From positions 1-6,627 of the forward strand of contig DGIF01000020.1 of NCBI GenBank assembly GCA_002393165.1: 6,627 bases of DNA, given 5' to 3'. This document shows, in pieces, positions 5,522 to 6,627 of this stretch (positions are counted from its first letter, which is position 1; each line of letters begins with the position of its first letter). This DNA is from Candidatus Saccharibacteria bacterium UBA3829. Lineage in GTDB: Bacteria; Patescibacteriota; Saccharimonadia; Saccharimonadales; Saccharimonadaceae. Below the pieces are notes generated by a model. That model did not search any database. It was not told the DNA's origin and saw only the letters and a list, made by a program, of their open reading frames with translations. Made by a program: the position numbers and the translations under genes.

Positions 5522-6523
5522 ATGGTCAGTGTGCTTAAAGAAATTAAACCTTTTGCCTATGGCTTTGTCGCAACCATCTGCGCGGCGGTATTAATCATAT
5601 GTCTTATCGGTGTCGTCTCACTAGTCAATTCGCCCGTCGAATACCCCGAGACTGACTCCTTAGCGCCCGAACTCGCCATCATTGGCGATTCGCATATTAC
5701 TATTCGTGCCGGCGACGTTTATGAAGATCCCGGCGCCACCGTTTATGATGCCGACAACCCGACCGCCATTATTCCGATCCTCGCCAGCGGCGAAGTCGAC
5801 ACCAACACGCCCGGCGACTATATAATTTCTTATAGCGCCACCGACGATGCGGACAATACTACGCTTGCTTCTCGCGTTGTGACCGTCTTACCGCGTAGCA
5901 CCGGCGTTATCTACTTGACTTTCGACGATGGCCCCAGCCCCTACACGGCCGAACTGCTCGACGTACTAGCGAAGTATAATGTAAAGGCTACTTTCTTTGT
6001 CACGGCCGCCGGTAGCGATGAAATGCTCGTCCGGGAATACAACGAAGGTCACGCGATTGGTTTACATTCTTGCACGCATAACTACGCGCAAATTTATACC
6101 AGCGTCGATAATTTCTTTGCTGATCTTTACTGCGTTCAAAATCGCGTTAAAAATGCCACCGGCTATACATCCTACTTGATGCGTTTTCCGGGTGGCAGCT
6201 CCAATCTTGTCAGTGCCAGTTATGATGGTGGCACACATATCATGAGCACGCTCACGCGCGAAGTCGAGGCCAGAGGTTTCACCTATTTTGACTGGAATGT
6301 CACTTCCGGCGACGCTGGCGGCACCACGACCGCTGACGGCGTCTATTACAATGTTATAAACCGTGTCTATTCAGACGGCAAGTCGGTTGTTTTACAGCAT
6401 GACATCAAGGCCTTTTCGGTCGCGGCCGTCGAGCGCATCATTCAATGGGGGCTCGCGAATGGCTTTACTTTTGATAAACTTACCGCGGATTCTTTCACTG
6501 CGCACCACGGCGTAAATAACTAG
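5522..6523 (+). CDS. Membrane-anchored polysaccharide (peptidoglycan-type) deacetylase with Ig-like domain, NodB fold
   Basis: The protein has 333 residues. A hydrophobic segment at about 12-35 forms an N-terminal signal anchor. Residues about 48-125 form an Ig-like domain of the DUF5011/HYR type: LAPELAIIGD, then AGDVYEDPGATVYD, then NTPGDYIISYSATDDADN. The NodB carbohydrate esterase 4 domain follows at 128-315 with all five motifs: TFDDGPS (catalytic D135, metal D136), HSCTHNY (metal H182, H186), RFPGGS (221-226), DWN (257-259) and LQHD (H293). Such enzymes remove acetyl groups from GlcNAc or MurNAc in cell-wall glycans, which commonly lowers lysozyme sensitivity. The anchor and Ig spacer place it outside the membrane facing the wall. 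The close resemblance is to Gram-positive-type deacetylases with the DWNVTSGDAGG block. The exact glycan is not determinable from sequence. It is followed directly by a hairpin/poly-T element. Confidence 0.93.
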   Translation: MVSVLKEIKPFAYGFVATICAAVLIICLIGVVSLVNSPVEYPETDSLAPELAIIGDSHITIRAGDVYEDPGATVYDADNPTAIIPILASGEVDTNTPGDYIISYSATDDADNTTLASRVVTVLPRSTGVIYLTFDDGPSPYTAELLDVLAKYNVKATFFVTAAGSDEMLVREYNEGHAIGLHSCTHNYAQIYTSVDNFFADLYCVQNRVKNATGYTSYLMRFPGGSSNLVSASYDGGTHIMSTLTREVEARGFTYFDWNVTSGDAGGTTTADGVYYNVINRVYSDGKSVVLQHDIKAFSVAAVERIIQWGLANGFTFDKLTADSFTAHHGVNN

Positions 6524-6552
6524 ACAAAAAATGGCAGGGGTTGCAGGACTCG
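6524..6552. repeat. Direct repeat copy 1: duplicated tRNA 3' end (possible attachment-site scar)
   Basis: This 29-bp stretch is exactly repeated at 6599-6627, a period of 75 bp. Read on the minus strand it is CGAGTCCTGCAACCCCTG then CCA, followed by T6: the 3' half of a T-arm, an acceptor strand, discriminator G and CCA. Beyond 6552 the similarity to a tRNA stops, since the following bases do not form a T-loop or T-stem. The tRNA body is absent, so this is a remnant and not a gene. Confidence 0.7.
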
Positions 6553-6586
6553 CATCGAGCCGTAGCGAGATCCGAGGTCATTTTTT
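6526..6586 (+). terminator. Hairpin with poly-T after the deacetylase gene, possibly bidirectional
   Basis: GGACTCGC (6546-6553) pairs with GCGAG plus TCC (6565-6573, one A bulge at 6570) around an 11-base loop. An outer AAAAAATG (6526-6533) can pair with CATTTTTT (6579-6586). T6 runs follow at 6581-6586 and 6591-6596. The complementary A-run upstream gives the same shape on the minus strand. It begins 3 bp after the deacetylase stop. The seven bases between the inner stem and the T-run make it a non-ideal intrinsic terminator unless the outer stem forms. Confidence 0.5.
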
Positions 6587-6598
6587 GATATTTTTTGA

Positions 6599-6627
6599 AC
6601 AAAAAATGGCAGGGGTTGCAGGACTCG
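6599..6627. repeat. Direct repeat copy 2: tRNA 3' end and flanking A-run at the window edge
   Basis: Identical over 29 bp to 6524-6552 and possibly longer, since the window ends inside it. It includes eight bases downstream of the tRNA CCA as well as the tRNA part, so the duplicated unit is not only the tRNA gene. Confidence 0.75.
6607..6627 (-). tRNA. Probable 3' end of a tRNA-Trp gene, 5' part outside the window
   Basis: The minus strand reads CGAGTCCTGCAACCCCTG followed by CCA. This fits the T-loop end, T-stem 3' strand (CCTGC), acceptor 3' strand (AACCCCT), discriminator G73 and encoded CCA. An acceptor strand ending in U72 with G73 is typical of bacterial tRNA-Trp (A1-U72), and the E. 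coli tRNA-Trp acceptor end is very similar. The anticodon is not in the window, so identity is inferred, and this copy could also be a second remnant. T6 follows the CCA directly and may serve for termination. Confidence 0.5.

Noticed and set aside
5515..5538. Seven-codon leader ORF (ATG at 5515) before the deacetylase
   Set aside because: The ATG begins one base after the -10 hexamer, so it should not be in the transcript.
6532..6607. A complete tRNA gene ending at the first repeat copy
   Set aside because: No acceptor 5' strand pairing with AACCCCT, no D-arm and no anticodon arm can be found in the 76 bases upstream on the minus strand.

Overview
The window looks like part of a Patescibacteria (CPR) genome, most plausibly Candidatus Saccharibacteria. 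This is inferred from gene content and layout, not from a marker gene. The genes are compact. A Gram-positive-style envelope kit (sortase, peptidoglycan-type deacetylase, CapA-like protein) sits in tightly packed, often divergent units. TGA and TAG both appear as ordinary stops, so the UGA-Gly code of Gracilibacteria and Absconditabacteria is not indicated. Base composition looks close to balanced by eye.

Layout: (1) Positions 1-1867, minus strand, hold a membrane-anchored CapA-family protein. It runs off the left edge and carries the beginning of a class-A-beta-lactamase-like serine hydrolase domain at its C-terminal end. (2) After a 36-bp divergent promoter region, positions 1904-3868 on the plus strand encode a glycoside hydrolase family 97 enzyme (SusB-like alpha-glucosidase type) with no signal peptide. 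(3) Tail to tail with it, overlapping by 23 bp, is a small sortase (minus, 3846-4337) with its own promoter and Shine-Dalgarno site. (4) Upstream of that, also minus, is a two-gene operon: a P-loop kinase-like protein (4942-5439) and a YgjP/DUF45 zinc metallopeptidase (4397-4942), joined by a TAATG stop-start overlap. (5) Divergent from the operon, positions 5522-6523 on the plus strand encode a membrane-anchored polysaccharide deacetylase (NodB fold) with an extracellular Ig-like domain. (6) The right end, 6524-6627, is non-coding. It holds a hairpin/poly-T element and two exact 29-bp copies of what looks like a tRNA-Trp 3' end on the minus strand. The second copy is probably the real tRNA and continues beyond the window. 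The first resembles a tRNA-derived attachment-site scar.

Functionally, three of the six proteins (CapA-serine hydrolase, sortase, deacetylase) should act outside the membrane on the envelope. The GH97 enzyme should act on alpha-glucans or their fragments, and appears cytoplasmic. The kinase and metallopeptidase are predicted soluble proteins of unknown substrate.

A consistent regulatory theme is visible. All five predicted transcription starts have an extended -10 (TGnTAnAAT-type). In four of them the -10 lies only 6-9 nt before the ATG, which predicts leaderless or near-leaderless mRNAs. The sortase is the exception, with a short leader and an AAGGAG site. No gene-free stretch exceeds 300 bases. 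I see no CRISPR array, transposase or recombinase gene in the window.
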